A stretch of DNA of 7,381 nt from Lachnospiraceae bacterium UBA7188. Its GTDB lineage: Bacteria > Bacillota > Clostridia > Lachnospirales > Lachnospiraceae. A program made the position numbers and the translations under genes. A model generated the notes under the pieces. The model had not been told where the DNA came from. It searched no databases and worked only from the letters and a program-made list of their open reading frames with translations. Location of the stretch: NCBI GenBank assembly GCA_002490995.1, contig DKVC01000221.1, forward strand, positions 20,669 through 28,049, in the 5' to 3' direction. Positions within the stretch are counted from its first letter, which is position 1. The number at the start of each line of letters is the position of its first letter. Below, piece by piece: positions 1-5,776 of this stretch.

Positions 1-26
1 GGGAAAGTACCTGGCTGGCGGTCTAA

Positions 27-51
27 AAGTCACTGCTTAAGGCAGTGACTT
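27..51. terminator. Perfect 10-bp hairpin, possible terminator of upstream gene
   Basis: AAGTCACTGC (27-36) and GCAGTGACTT (42-51) form a perfect 10-bp stem with a 5-nt loop. No U-tract follows on the + strand. On the - strand the stem runs into a short T run (TTTTAGAC). It probably separates the M56 unit from whatever lies upstream, but without a good U-tract the terminator call is tentative. Confidence 0.4.
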
Positions 52-162
52 AGTCTGGCTGCACTGCAAATTTAACCGGTGCGCAGTATATACTCACGGT
101 CACAAATATTAGCCAGTCTGAATGTATAACGAGCGAGCGCGTCGGTATTGTAGAACAGAAAA

Positions 163-191
163 TGGAAAGTAAATGCGCTTGCGAGTATAAT
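163..191 (+). promoter_or_regulatory. Predicted sigma-A promoter of the M56 unit
   Basis: TGGAAA (163-168, 4 of 6 to TTGACA) lies 17 bp before a perfect TATAAT (186-191). Transcription would start near 198, giving a leader of about 120 nt before the M56 start codon. It is the best promoter I see in the first 318 bases. That stretch otherwise holds the 27-51 hairpin, a 10-bp palindrome AGTATATACT (85-94) and no convincing gene. Confidence 0.55.
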
Positions 192-212
192 TTGCGGCGG
201 ATCCTGCAAATT
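189..212. promoter_or_regulatory. Dyad over -10/+1 of the M56 promoter, candidate operator
   Basis: AATTTGC (189-195) and GCAAATT (206-212) form a perfect 7-bp inverted repeat with a 10-bp spacer. It overlaps the end of the -10 box and the predicted start site, a usual place for a repressor site. A copy of CTGCAAATTT also occurs at 64-73. It does not match the TACA/TGTA half-sites typical of BlaI. The binding protein is unknown. Confidence 0.3.
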
Positions 213-278
213 TTCGGTGATTTTCCTGGATTTAGTGAGGTAAAGCAGCGGACGGGCGGCAGGCAGGGGAAGGTGAAA

Positions 279-304
279 GCCATCTGCTATAAGGGACGGA
301 TGGC
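279..304 (+). other. Leader hairpin directly before the M56 ribosome binding site
   Basis: GCCATCTG (279-286) can pair with CGGATGGC (297-304): 8 bp with one G-U pair and a 10-nt loop. It ends three bases before the purine-rich Shine-Dalgarno stretch (307-314). It may influence translation, but it could also be chance. Confidence 0.3.
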
Positions 305-318
305 AGAAAGGGGGCAAT

Positions 319-2532
319 ATGGATTTTTGGGAGATATTGGAATATACGACAGCAGTTACCATTATCGGCCTGTTCATCTGGCTGGTCAAGCTGATTTTTC
401 ATGACAAGCTGGATGCAAGGTGGCATTATTTTATCTGGCTGGTACTGTTGGTGCGTCTGTTGGTGCCGTTCCGCTTTGGATTGATTTCCACACCCATTTC
501 CGTTTTTCAGGATATACCGTTGGAAAAATGGATTGAGATGGGGAGGATGTTGGCGGAAAAAAGGGGATATGGGGAAGTTATCACCGGACTGGGAAAGCTC
601 TGGATGTGGGGAGCTGTGCTGTTGGGTGGCTTTTATCTGGTCATGTGGGCGGTTTTGCGGATACGGATTGCTAGGGCGCCGAAAGCGGGCGAGGATGTAA
701 GGAGATACGTGGACAGGGCTGCTGGGAAATACGGATTAAAAAGCTGCAGTGATATCCGTATATTGAAGAGCAGTACGCCCTTTATCTGCGGCGTGGTGAG
801 GCCGGTTCTGGTGCTGCCGGAGGATTGGGGGACATTGTCTGGTAAGGGAGTGCCAACAGATGGAAGAATGACGGAGGGCGGAGAAATTTCAGCCGGAAGT
901 GAAATGCCAGAGGACAGAGAGACTTTGGACAGAAGAGAAATAGCAGAGGACAGAGAGACTTTAACCGGAAGAGAAATACCGGAGGATAGAGAGACTCTGC
1001 GCGGAGAAAGAATCGGGACAAGTACAGGCATGTTGGTGGACGGGAAGAAAATGACAGGCAGCGACAAGCCGGAAGACGGGGAAAGCGAAGTGGCGTCGTC
1101 GGAAGCTGTCATAGTCCACGAACTGCTGCACAAGCGGTTCGGCGATGTCCTGATTAACCTGGGTATCCACCTGGTGCGGGTCATCAACTGGTTCAATCCC
1201 GTCATCTGGATCCTGACATCCGTGATACAAAATGACAGCGAAGCTCTGTGTGATCAACGGGTACTGGAATATTGCGGGGAAGAAAATATACGGAATTACG
1301 GTGAGACATTGATTGCCATGAGTGAGGGGAAAAGGAGAAATCACGTCAAAGTGGGGACTTCCGACATGGCGAGCTCTTATCGGAACATGAGGACCAGAAT
1401 CCGGCGCATCCGGGATTTCCGGAAGGTGCCCAGGGGTGTGGGTCTGGTAACCTTATGCATTGTGCTGATGCTGGCGCTGGCAGGAATTGGAAGCTCCGCC
1501 AGGGAAAACGGTTATACGGTTTCGCAGATTGAGTCAAAACGGGATTTGGAGTATGCATTGCTTCAGGCAAGATGCTATTATGCCAGGACACCAGAGGAAG
1601 CCGTGTATCTGTTTTTACGGGCATTCAAGGAAGGAAATACGGTTTACCGTATGTCGGTGATGCCGGACAGGGAGGTTCCGCAATATGAAGCTTTTGCATT
1701 GGAATGGTTTGAGAGACAGGATATCCGGCGGTGGGCAGAGCTGTCTGAGGCAGGAGGGTATCCGGATTATTTTCCAGGGGAAATTTCGGCGGCGGAGAGT
1801 TTCCGTGTCTATAATCTGCAGTACGACGGGAAAGAAGGCAGTGCAACGGTGAAAGCAGTGCTCAGGGACTCCGACGGTCCGGCTTTCGCGGTGTGGGAGC
1901 TGGGGCTGACGAAGGAAAAAGGCTGGAAGGTATGGCTGGAGAGCCAGTCGGAGACAACTCAGGGGGAATATGAGCCGGAAGCATTGGTGTCCTGCAGTGT
2001 AAGGATGGGAGACTTCCTGGTGGAGATGTACGGATATAATGAGGGATATTACGATGAGCTGGAGTCCTTTTGGGGAGGGGCGGGATTCCTGCATTTCCAT
2101 GATCAGGAGGATGAGACACAGAAAGAGATTTCTTTTCCTGACCGTTTTTCTCAGGAGTATAAATATAAGAACTGCTATGTCACATATCTGGGAGAGGAAA
2201 ATCTGGACGGCTATGTGATTAAAATCCTGGTCACAAAGGATAAAGAAGAGGAAAACGAATGGATTTTGGATCAGATGGAAGGGGTTGTGGACAGGGAATA
2301 TGGGAAAGCTGACCTAAGCACAGGCATCAGTTATTACGGCGAAAGCAGCTTTACAGGATTTTACGGACGGGAACTGATGACAGGGGAACCCAGGCCTGTA
2401 TGCGGGGGAGGCATCGGTTACTGTGAATCTGGCCAGTGTTGGAAAAAAGGCGACAGGATAGAAAATTATATACGTATATATGTAGACGGAATTTTGCGGG
2501 AGGAGGGAGAGATGTGGAGCGAAACGCTTTAA
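319..2532 (+). CDS. M56 family (BlaR1/MecR1-type) membrane zinc metallopeptidase, sensor-like
   Basis: This is a 737-residue membrane protein of the M56 family, whose members sense an outside signal and cut a cytoplasmic target. Helices are visible near residues 8-27, 35-55 and 91-113, followed by the family segment STPFICGVVRPVLVLPEDW (about 152-170). The zinc site is HELLH (267-271) with the third ligand probably Glu308 in NDSEALCD. A fourth helix lies near 373-392. Residues 395-737 should be extracellular. They resemble an NTF2-like fold at the start (TPEEAVYLFLRAFKEGN, from 424), and I see no penicillin-binding active-site motifs, so a beta-lactam sensor is unlikely. About 75 extra residues rich in E, D, R, T and G, partly 12-residue repeats, sit between PEDW and HELLH, where relatives have a short linker. 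The start has GGGGG-type SD spacing (307-314). No BlaI repressor gene is present in the window. The downstream membrane gene overlaps by 19 nt. Family assignment is firm; signal and target are unknown. Confidence 0.88.
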   Translation: MDFWEILEYTTAVTIIGLFIWLVKLIFHDKLDARWHYFIWLVLLVRLLVPFRFGLISTPISVFQDIPLEKWIEMGRMLAEKRGYGEVITGLGKLWMWGAVLLGGFYLVMWAVLRIRIARAPKAGEDVRRYVDRAAGKYGLKSCSDIRILKSSTPFICGVVRPVLVLPEDWGTLSGKGVPTDGRMTEGGEISAGSEMPEDRETLDRREIAEDRETLTGREIPEDRETLRGERIGTSTGMLVDGKKMTGSDKPEDGESEVASSEAVIVHELLHKRFGDVLINLGIHLVRVINWFNPVIWILTSVIQNDSEALCDQRVLEYCGEENIRNYGETLIAMSEGKRRNHVKVGTSDMASSYRNMRTRIRRIRDFRKVPRGVGLVTLCIVLMLALAGIGSSARENGYTVSQIESKRDLEYALLQARCYYARTPEEAVYLFLRAFKEGNTVYRMSVMPDREVPQYEAFALEWFERQDIRRWAELSEAGGYPDYFPGEISAAESFRVYNLQYDGKEGSATVKAVLRDSDGPAFAVWELGLTKEKGWKVWLESQSETTQGEYEPEALVSCSVRMGDFLVEMYGYNEGYYDELESFWGGAGFLHFHDQEDETQKEISFPDRFSQEYKYKNCYVTYLGEENLDGYVIKILVTKDKEEENEWILDQMEGVVDREYGKADLSTGISYYGESSFTGFYGRELMTGEPRPVCGGGIGYCESGQCWKKGDRIENYIRIYVDGILREEGEMWSETL
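901..1008 (+). repeat. Three tandem 36-nt repeats inside the M56 gene
   Basis: Three in-frame 36-nt units (901-936, 937-972, 973-1008) encode EMPEDRETLDRR, EIAEDRETLTGR and EIPEDRETLRGE (residues 195-230). Units 1 and 2 match at 30 of 36 bases. Weaker 12-residue copies flank them (GVPTDGRMTEGG before, RIGTSTGMLVDG after). The unit resembles the host protein's own conserved LPEDWGTLSGK (166-176) and shares the exact 9-mer CCGGAGGAT with it (817-825 and 979-987), so it probably arose by local duplication. Confidence 0.85.
2467..2480. repeat. 14-bp perfect palindrome near the end of the M56 gene
   Basis: TATATACGTATATA (2467-2480) is fully self-complementary. It lies inside the last codons of the M56 gene, about 33 nt before the GTG start of the next gene. 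It could be a protein-binding site or a chance AT-rich palindrome. Confidence 0.3.
2501..2506 (+). promoter_or_regulatory. Ribosome binding site that sets the GTG start at 2514
   Basis: A perfect AGGAGG lies 7 nt before GTG (2514-2516). The in-frame GTG farther upstream at 2436 has no comparable site. The AGGAGG is within the M56 coding end, so the two genes are translationally linked. Confidence 0.75.
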
Positions 2533-3014
2533 GATGTCTGAAGTGGGGGCTTCTGTTTGATTTTTTGGATTTCAGTATCGGAAGCCTGGAAGTGCTGCCG
2601 GATTTCGTGGGGATGCTGCTGTTTTACGCATCTATACAGGCACATGAAAGCCAGACACAGGGGGAAAAGCAGGTAAAGCCGCTGTTTCTGCTGTTGGCAG
2701 CAGATTATTTTGTGCATTGGATATGGCAGTTTGAGAACGGGCTGGAGATGCTGTTGACGACGGTAATCTATATTTATGCCATATATGTGCTGTTCGGAGA
2801 GGTGGCGGAGCGCATCCGCACGCAGCAGCAGGAGTGTGCCGGAAGGCTTGATGTGATACGCGCAGGGATGGTATTGCTGCAGGTGTTTGCCTTTTTGAGC
2901 TCGGCTTACGGAAATAATGTACTGAATGTTGCCGTGATATTTGCGGCGGTTGCACTGGCGGCGTCCTGTGTGGTGGTGATATGCGGGATAGCGCCGGCGG
3001 AAACAGGGGAGTGA
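2514..3014 (+). CDS. Small multi-pass membrane protein, partner of M56 peptidase
   Basis: This is a 166-residue hydrophobic protein of unknown function. From the GTG start it begins MERNALRCLKWG. An N-terminal segment of the form FDFLDFSIGSLEVLPDFVG then leads into hydrophobic stretches. That PDF(V/I)G pattern, with a short loop before a helix, recurs in small uncharacterised Firmicutes membrane proteins. Four or five helices are likely (about residues 10-36, 48-66, 74-96 and two between 115 and 160). It has no signal peptide or catalytic motif. The start is chosen because of AGGAGG at 2501-2506. A start at 2436 would add 26 charged residues inside the M56 gene with no binding site. The 19-nt overlap with the M56 gene indicates one transcript and possibly a shared membrane complex; that role is inference. 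No clear terminator follows in 3015-3072. Confidence 0.75.
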   Translation: MERNALRCLKWGLLFDFLDFSIGSLEVLPDFVGMLLFYASIQAHESQTQGEKQVKPLFLLLAADYFVHWIWQFENGLEMLLTTVIYIYAIYVLFGEVAERIRTQQQECAGRLDVIRAGMVLLQVFAFLSSAYGNNVLNVAVIFAAVALAASCVVVICGIAPAETGE

Positions 3015-3072
3015 AAAGGATGTAAGTGAAAGGTAAAGCTGAAAATAGCTAAAAACAGGATGCATTTCGGCA

Positions 3073-3101
3073 TTGAATTTCAAGGAAATTGTGTCTATAA
3101 T
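3073..3101 (+). promoter_or_regulatory. Sigma-A promoter of the deacetylase gene
   Basis: TTGAAT (3073-3078), a 17-bp spacer and TATAAT (3096-3101) make a strong promoter. Transcription should start near 3108 and leave a leader of about 165 nt. The deacetylase is therefore likely transcribed separately from the M56 unit. The box matches the glpK promoter over 24 of 32 positions, starting from a shared GCATTGAATT. Confidence 0.75.
3076..3090. promoter_or_regulatory. CodY-like box overlapping the -35
   Basis: AATTTCAAGGAAATT matches the published CodY consensus AATTTTCWGAAAATT at 12 of 15 positions. It is an inverted repeat (AATTTC, 3 bp, GAAATT). It overlaps the -35 and spacer, where a repressor would block RNA polymerase. 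CodY represses genes when branched-chain amino acids and GTP are plentiful. Assignment is by motif only. Confidence 0.4.
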
Positions 3102-3106
3102 ATATC

Positions 3107-3257
3107 TTATCGCAAGCAAGCTCTTCGTTTCCGATAAAAAGCGCGTCCTTTGCGTCGCATTCAATTATAGGAAGCTGCACTTGCTTCTTGTAGTATGACT
3201 TATTGCAAACAATTTTTTGCCGCAATTTCTTTATATCGATTGTGCCCGAAAAGGGCA
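3107..3257 (+). other. Folded leader of the deacetylase mRNA
   Basis: Three stem-loops are visible: TTATCG (3107-3112) with CGATAA (3132-3137) at the very 5' end of the predicted transcript; AGGAAGC (3169-3175) with GCTTCTT (3183-3189, one G-U pair); and TGCCC (3243-3247) with GGGCA (3253-3257), four bases before the AAGGAG ribosome binding site. No run of U follows them. They match no riboswitch class I know. Confidence 0.3.
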
Positions 3258-3272
3258 GGAAAGGAGATACAA

Positions 3273-4082
3273 ATGAAAATATACACATGTTTCCCGGAGG
3301 GGAAAGCGAAGGCGCTCACCATGAGCTATGACGACGGGAGGCTTCAGGATGAGCGGTTGGTGGAAATATTTAACAAGTACGGAATACGGGGAACTTTTAA
3401 CCTGAATTACGGCTTGATAGATGGGGATGAGAAACGCATACAGAAAGCGCGTGTAAAGGAACTGTATCAAAATCATGAGGTGGCAACGCACTGTCTGACC
3501 CATCCTACCATTGCGCGTTGCCCCCTGGTGGAGGTGGCAGAAGAAATCCTGGAGGACAGAAAGGGGCTGGAGAGCCTGACCGGCGGACTGGTCAGGGGAC
3601 ATGCTTATCCCAACGGCTCCTACAGCGGGGAAATCAAGCAGCTGTTCCGCCAGCTGGGGATTGCCTATTCCAGGGTGGTGGAGACGAAGGCTGATTACGA
3701 ACTGCCAGCCGACCCGTTGGAATGGCATCCCACCTGTCATCACAATGACCCGGAGCTGATGGCGAAAGCGGAATTTTTCGCGGGATTTGCAAAGCGGCAG
3801 TACCTGAAGCTTATGTATGTGTGGGGGCACAGCTATGAATTTGACGACAGGAACAACTGGGAGGTAATCGAAGAATTCTGTAAGTATATGGGCGGCAGAG
3901 AGGATATCTGGTACGCTACGAATATTGAAATCATCGATTACATGGACGCGGCCAGGCGCCTGAAATTCTCCGGGGATACCGAGACGGTATATAATCCCAG
4001 CGCCGCCAGTGTGTGGCTGCAGGTGGATGATTGCAAGATGGTGGAAGTGAAGGGCGGCACTGTGGTTTCCCTGAAGGGATAA
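3273..4082 (+). CDS. Polysaccharide deacetylase family protein (NodB-like, CE4)
   Basis: This 269-residue protein carries the NodB-type metal-dependent deacetylase motifs in order. Motif 1 is SYDDG with Asp20 as likely base and Asp21 as metal ligand (TFDDG in most relatives). Motif 2 is HCLTHP, with His73 and His77 as metal ligands. Motif 3 is RGHAYPNGSY (108-117). WHPTCHHND follows (151-159), and a late WGHSYEF gives His186. The family removes acetyl or related groups from sugars such as GlcNAc; the exact substrate cannot be read here. There is no signal peptide, so it is probably cytoplasmic, unlike the secreted peptidoglycan deacetylases. The ATG at 3273 is chosen for the AAGGAG at 3261-3266; an in-frame ATG at 3195 has no binding site and sits in the folded leader. 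It has its own promoter. Decayed solute-binding genes lie downstream, which fits an old carbohydrate-use cluster. Confidence 0.87.
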   Translation: MKIYTCFPEGKAKALTMSYDDGRLQDERLVEIFNKYGIRGTFNLNYGLIDGDEKRIQKARVKELYQNHEVATHCLTHPTIARCPLVEVAEEILEDRKGLESLTGGLVRGHAYPNGSYSGEIKQLFRQLGIAYSRVVETKADYELPADPLEWHPTCHHNDPELMAKAEFFAGFAKRQYLKLMYVWGHSYEFDDRNNWEVIEEFCKYMGGREDIWYATNIEIIDYMDAARRLKFSGDTETVYNPSAASVWLQVDDCKMVEVKGGTVVSLKG

Positions 4083-4194
4083 GGGGCGGAGTTGACAGAA
4101 TCAGGAAAAACAGGAATCAGAATGCCTGGGGATTGCTGTATGGCATCCTGTACCGTTACAATGTGAAGGAGGGAATCTGGCAGGGGCTGCTGCG

Positions 4195-4503
4195 GTGGGG
4201 GACAGCAACCTGTGGCAGGACGCCCTGGAACTGGCCTGGATTTCAGAAGATAAGCTGCTGGCATATGCGTCAGTGGTGATGCAGGAGGACGGGTCATACA
4301 TAGAATTCCGCGCAGCTGCCCCGGAGGAAGTAGAGCTGGTCTATACCCTTCTGGAATGCGCCAGCCCGGAAAAGGGCACGGAACAGACTGTGCCGGAAAT
4401 CATTGGGGAGGAAGCCGCCTGGCTGTTTGAGGGCAGCAAATCCGCGGAGGAGGTGGCGGAGGTGACCCAGAACAGGGTGCAGCTGTATCTGGATGAACGG
4501 TGA
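4195..4503 (+). pseudogene. C-terminal remnant of an extracellular solute-binding protein
   Basis: The frame encodes only the tail of a family 1 type solute-binding protein. From about 4300 the residues (APEEVELVYTLLE, then EIIGEEAAWLFEGSKSAEE and QNRVQLYLDER up to the stop) follow the usual C-terminal pattern of Lachnospiraceae sugar-binding lipoproteins: acidic EE, an F-x-G-x-K-(S/T)-A-E-E helix, then QNRVQLYL. The frame is open back to 4096, but residues before about 4280 are not recognisable. There is no signal peptide, no convincing ribosome binding site, and no N-terminal part before the deacetylase stop at 4082. I therefore read it as a 5'-truncated relic and not a working gene. Its 3' end faces a homologous tail on the other strand. 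Confidence 0.6.
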
Positions 4504-4600
4504 CCGGCCTCCGCAAGCGCTTTTAGGCCAGTGGCAGCCGTTGCGCGAAGGTGTGGCTTCCGGTCATCCCTGCTCCGAGAGGAGGAGCTGCACCCTGTTC
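4470..4600. repeat. Inverted repeats from two homologous gene tails facing each other
   Basis: GAACAGGGTGCAGCT (4470-4484) is repeated perfectly inverted at 4586-4600. TGACCGG (4501-4507), which includes the + stop codon, is inverted at 4560-4566, which includes the - stop codon. Both pairs are centred near 4534; the 3-bp offset of the centres matches one extra codon in the - tail. The arms encode NRVQL of the two solute-binding tails. Between the stops there is also GGCCT (4506-4510) with AGGCC (4525-4529) around AAGCGCTT, a possible weak terminator without a T-tract. Confidence 0.75.
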
Positions 4601-4650
4601 AGGATGATATCCGCTGCCGCTTTGGCGTCCTTGCCGCCGCTGTCCTGGCC
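4564..4650 (-). pseudogene. Frameshifted C-terminal stub of the solute-binding lipoprotein gene
   Basis: Read in a different frame from the lipoprotein CDS, the - strand from about 4647 to the TGA at 4566-4564 encodes QDSGGKDAKAAADIIL followed by NRVQLLLSEQG. This is the standard end of the solute-binding domain and parallels the + strand tail (EGSKSAEEVAEVTQNRVQLYLDER, shown here in part of the family pattern). The stub is joined to the N-terminal half near 4640-4655, out of frame, so a large internal deletion removed the binding domain. Confidence 0.65.
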
Positions 4651-5660
4651 AGGCGCAGCAGTTCATTGTGATAGGGATCGTATCCGCTGCCCTCGTTGGC
4701 GTAGATCAGGAAATCGCCGTCCGGAAGCGGCATGGCCATTTTGACAGAGGATTCATAGATATCGCAGTCTTCCAGGGACAATATCTTTTCCACAGTGTCC
4801 GAGCCTGTTTGGTATTGATATAAGCAGCCGCCGGAAAGGAGCAGGAGGCCGTCCCTTCCATGGTAGAAGAAGGGATTGTCAAGGGATGAGACGGCGGATA
4901 TTTCTTTCAGCTGGAGCGAGCCGGTCCCGGAGATCTCGGACAATTTGCTTTCCAGCGTGAGGGAGGAATCCCAATAATAAACATGCCCGGCTGAATCCTC
5001 CAGCAGATAGCCAGAGATGCCGTAGCTGCTGTCTGTCTCCAGGGAGAATTTTCCTGTGAGTGTCCCTTCCGGGCCGATTTGCAGGAGGGACTGCTGGGAC
5101 AATACATATATAGTCCCGCTGCCGTCCGTGGCAATAATGGAGCCGTTGGCGATGCGGGAAGTTGGATACGGTTCCCCCGTCAGCGTGAGCTGGTAGATGT
5201 TTTCCCCGTCTTCCGAAAGCTTGGAAAGGATGAGGTCGCCACCGAAGGAGCCGGTACAGACATACAGATCCTGTGCCTGGTCCACAGTGTAGTCCACATA
5301 GGGCTGGCCGGACCGGAAAACCAATTCACCGGCATTGAAATCCAGCTCATCTTGCAGCGGGATCCGGCTGATCTGCGTTTCTGACATACCGGATGCCGTG
5401 GTGACTTCTGCTTTATAATAAAGATACTCGTCCATTGCTTTGACAGCATCCAAGAAGGAATTTTCGCTGTCCAGGGGCACATCAATGGTTTCCGGCACAT
5501 AGACATAGCCGCTGCTTCCCTCCCGGGCATCGGTTCCTTCCCGGGTGCCGTTTTTCTCCCGGGCATCGGTTCTTTCCCAGGTTCCGTCTTCCCCATTGCC
5601 GCAGGCTGAAAGCACGCAGATGGCGGCAAGGCCTATGGCAAGTAATTTTCTCTTTCGCAT
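4599..5660 (-). CDS. Truncated lipoprotein: N-terminal domain of a solute-binding lipoprotein
   Basis: This 353-residue reading frame starts with a lipoprotein signal, MRKRKLLAIGLAAICVLSAC, with lipobox LSAC and lipidated Cys20. It should be anchored on the outer face of the membrane. A low-complexity linker with two 12-residue repeats follows (26-49). Then comes a beta-rich region of repeated blade-like segments (for example GSIIATDGSGTIYVLSQQSL and GHVYYWDSSLTLESKL), as in the propeller-like N-terminal half of some Lachnospiraceae solute-binding lipoproteins. The expected binding domain after YDPYHNELLRL is missing. The frame runs into about 17 unrelated residues (ARTAAARTPKRQRISS) read out of frame through the old C-terminus. 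AGGAGG lies 7 nt before the ATG and a strong promoter is present, so the stump may still be made. It could be a pseudogene or a reduced surface protein. Confidence 0.7.
   Translation of the reverse strand: MRKRKLLAIGLAAICVLSACGNGEDGTWERTDAREKNGTREGTDAREGSSGYVYVPETIDVPLDSENSFLDAVKAMDEYLYYKAEVTTASGMSETQISRIPLQDELDFNAGELVFRSGQPYVDYTVDQAQDLYVCTGSFGGDLILSKLSEDGENIYQLTLTGEPYPTSRIANGSIIATDGSGTIYVLSQQSLLQIGPEGTLTGKFSLETDSSYGISGYLLEDSAGHVYYWDSSLTLESKLSEISGTGSLQLKEISAVSSLDNPFFYHGRDGLLLLSGGCLYQYQTGSDTVEKILSLEDCDIYESSVKMAMPLPDGDFLIYANEGSGYDPYHNELLRLARTAAARTPKRQRISS
5514..5585 (-). repeat. Two tandem 36-nt repeats in the lipoprotein linker
   Basis: Two adjacent 36-nt units (5550-5585 and 5514-5549) match at 30 of 36 bases and encode GTWERTDAREKN and GTREGTDAREGS (residues 26-49). 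They form a charged, probably disordered spacer between the lipidated cysteine and the folded domain. Confidence 0.8.
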
Positions 5661-5687
5661 AAGTAAGCCTCCTGGTTCGTATTTTAA

Positions 5688-5715
5688 TTGCCTGTGTATG
5701 TGTCGGTACAGGCAA
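5688..5715 (-). promoter_or_regulatory. 8-bp inverted repeat in the lipoprotein leader
   Basis: TTGCCTGT (5688-5695) and ACAGGCAA (5708-5715) are perfect inverted arms with a 12-nt spacer. They lie between the - strand promoter and the ribosome binding site (CCTCCT at 5668-5673 on the + strand). The element could act as a DNA operator or as an mRNA hairpin; there is no U-tract for a terminator. Confidence 0.4.
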
Positions 5716-5747
5716 GTCTTCCGTGGATGGAATCAGACCTCCCATTT

Positions 5748-5776
5748 ATTATAGCATAGGCAGTTGCATGCGCCAA
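5748..5776 (-). promoter_or_regulatory. Sigma-A promoter of the lipoprotein gene
   Basis: On the - strand, TTGGCG (5776-5771), 17 bp and TATAAT (5753-5748) form a good promoter. The start would be near 5741, leaving a leader of about 80 nt with AGGAGG before the ATG. Its survival shows the gene decayed from its 3' half, not from loss of expression signals. Confidence 0.75.

Noticed and set aside
209..223. Second CodY-like box, AATTTTCGGTGATTT
   Set aside because: Four mismatches to the consensus and a broken right arm; too weak to call.
162..404. Reading frame on the + strand overlapping the M56 start
   Set aside because: It begins before the predicted transcription start, has no ribosome binding site and runs into the M56 coding start in another frame.
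633..1205. Long antisense reading frame (190 codons, - strand) opposite the M56 gene
   Set aside because: Rich in S, L and P as expected from the complement of the repeat region; the + strand has clear family motifs, and no ribosome binding site supports the antisense frame.
2436..2513. Longer N-terminus for the 166-aa membrane protein
   Set aside because: No ribosome binding site at GTG 2436, while AGGAGG is ideally spaced for GTG 2514; the extension is charged and unlike the hydrophobic protein.
2529..3164. Antisense reading frame (211 codons, - strand)
   Set aside because: A shadow of the membrane protein gene with no recognisable motifs and no start signals.
3195..3272. Upstream ATG start for the deacetylase
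   Set aside because: No ribosome binding site and no family similarity in the added 26 residues; AAGGAG supports ATG 3273.
4031..4279. Overlapping + frame between the deacetylase and the solute-binding remnant
   Set aside because: It starts inside the deacetylase gene in another frame and shows no recognisable domain; a fragment around RYNVKEGIWQGLL might be old coding sequence but cannot be supported.
4504..4563. Strong bidirectional terminator between the convergent tails
   Set aside because: Only a 5-bp GGCCT/AGGCC stem and an AAGCGCTT palindrome, with no T-tract on either side.
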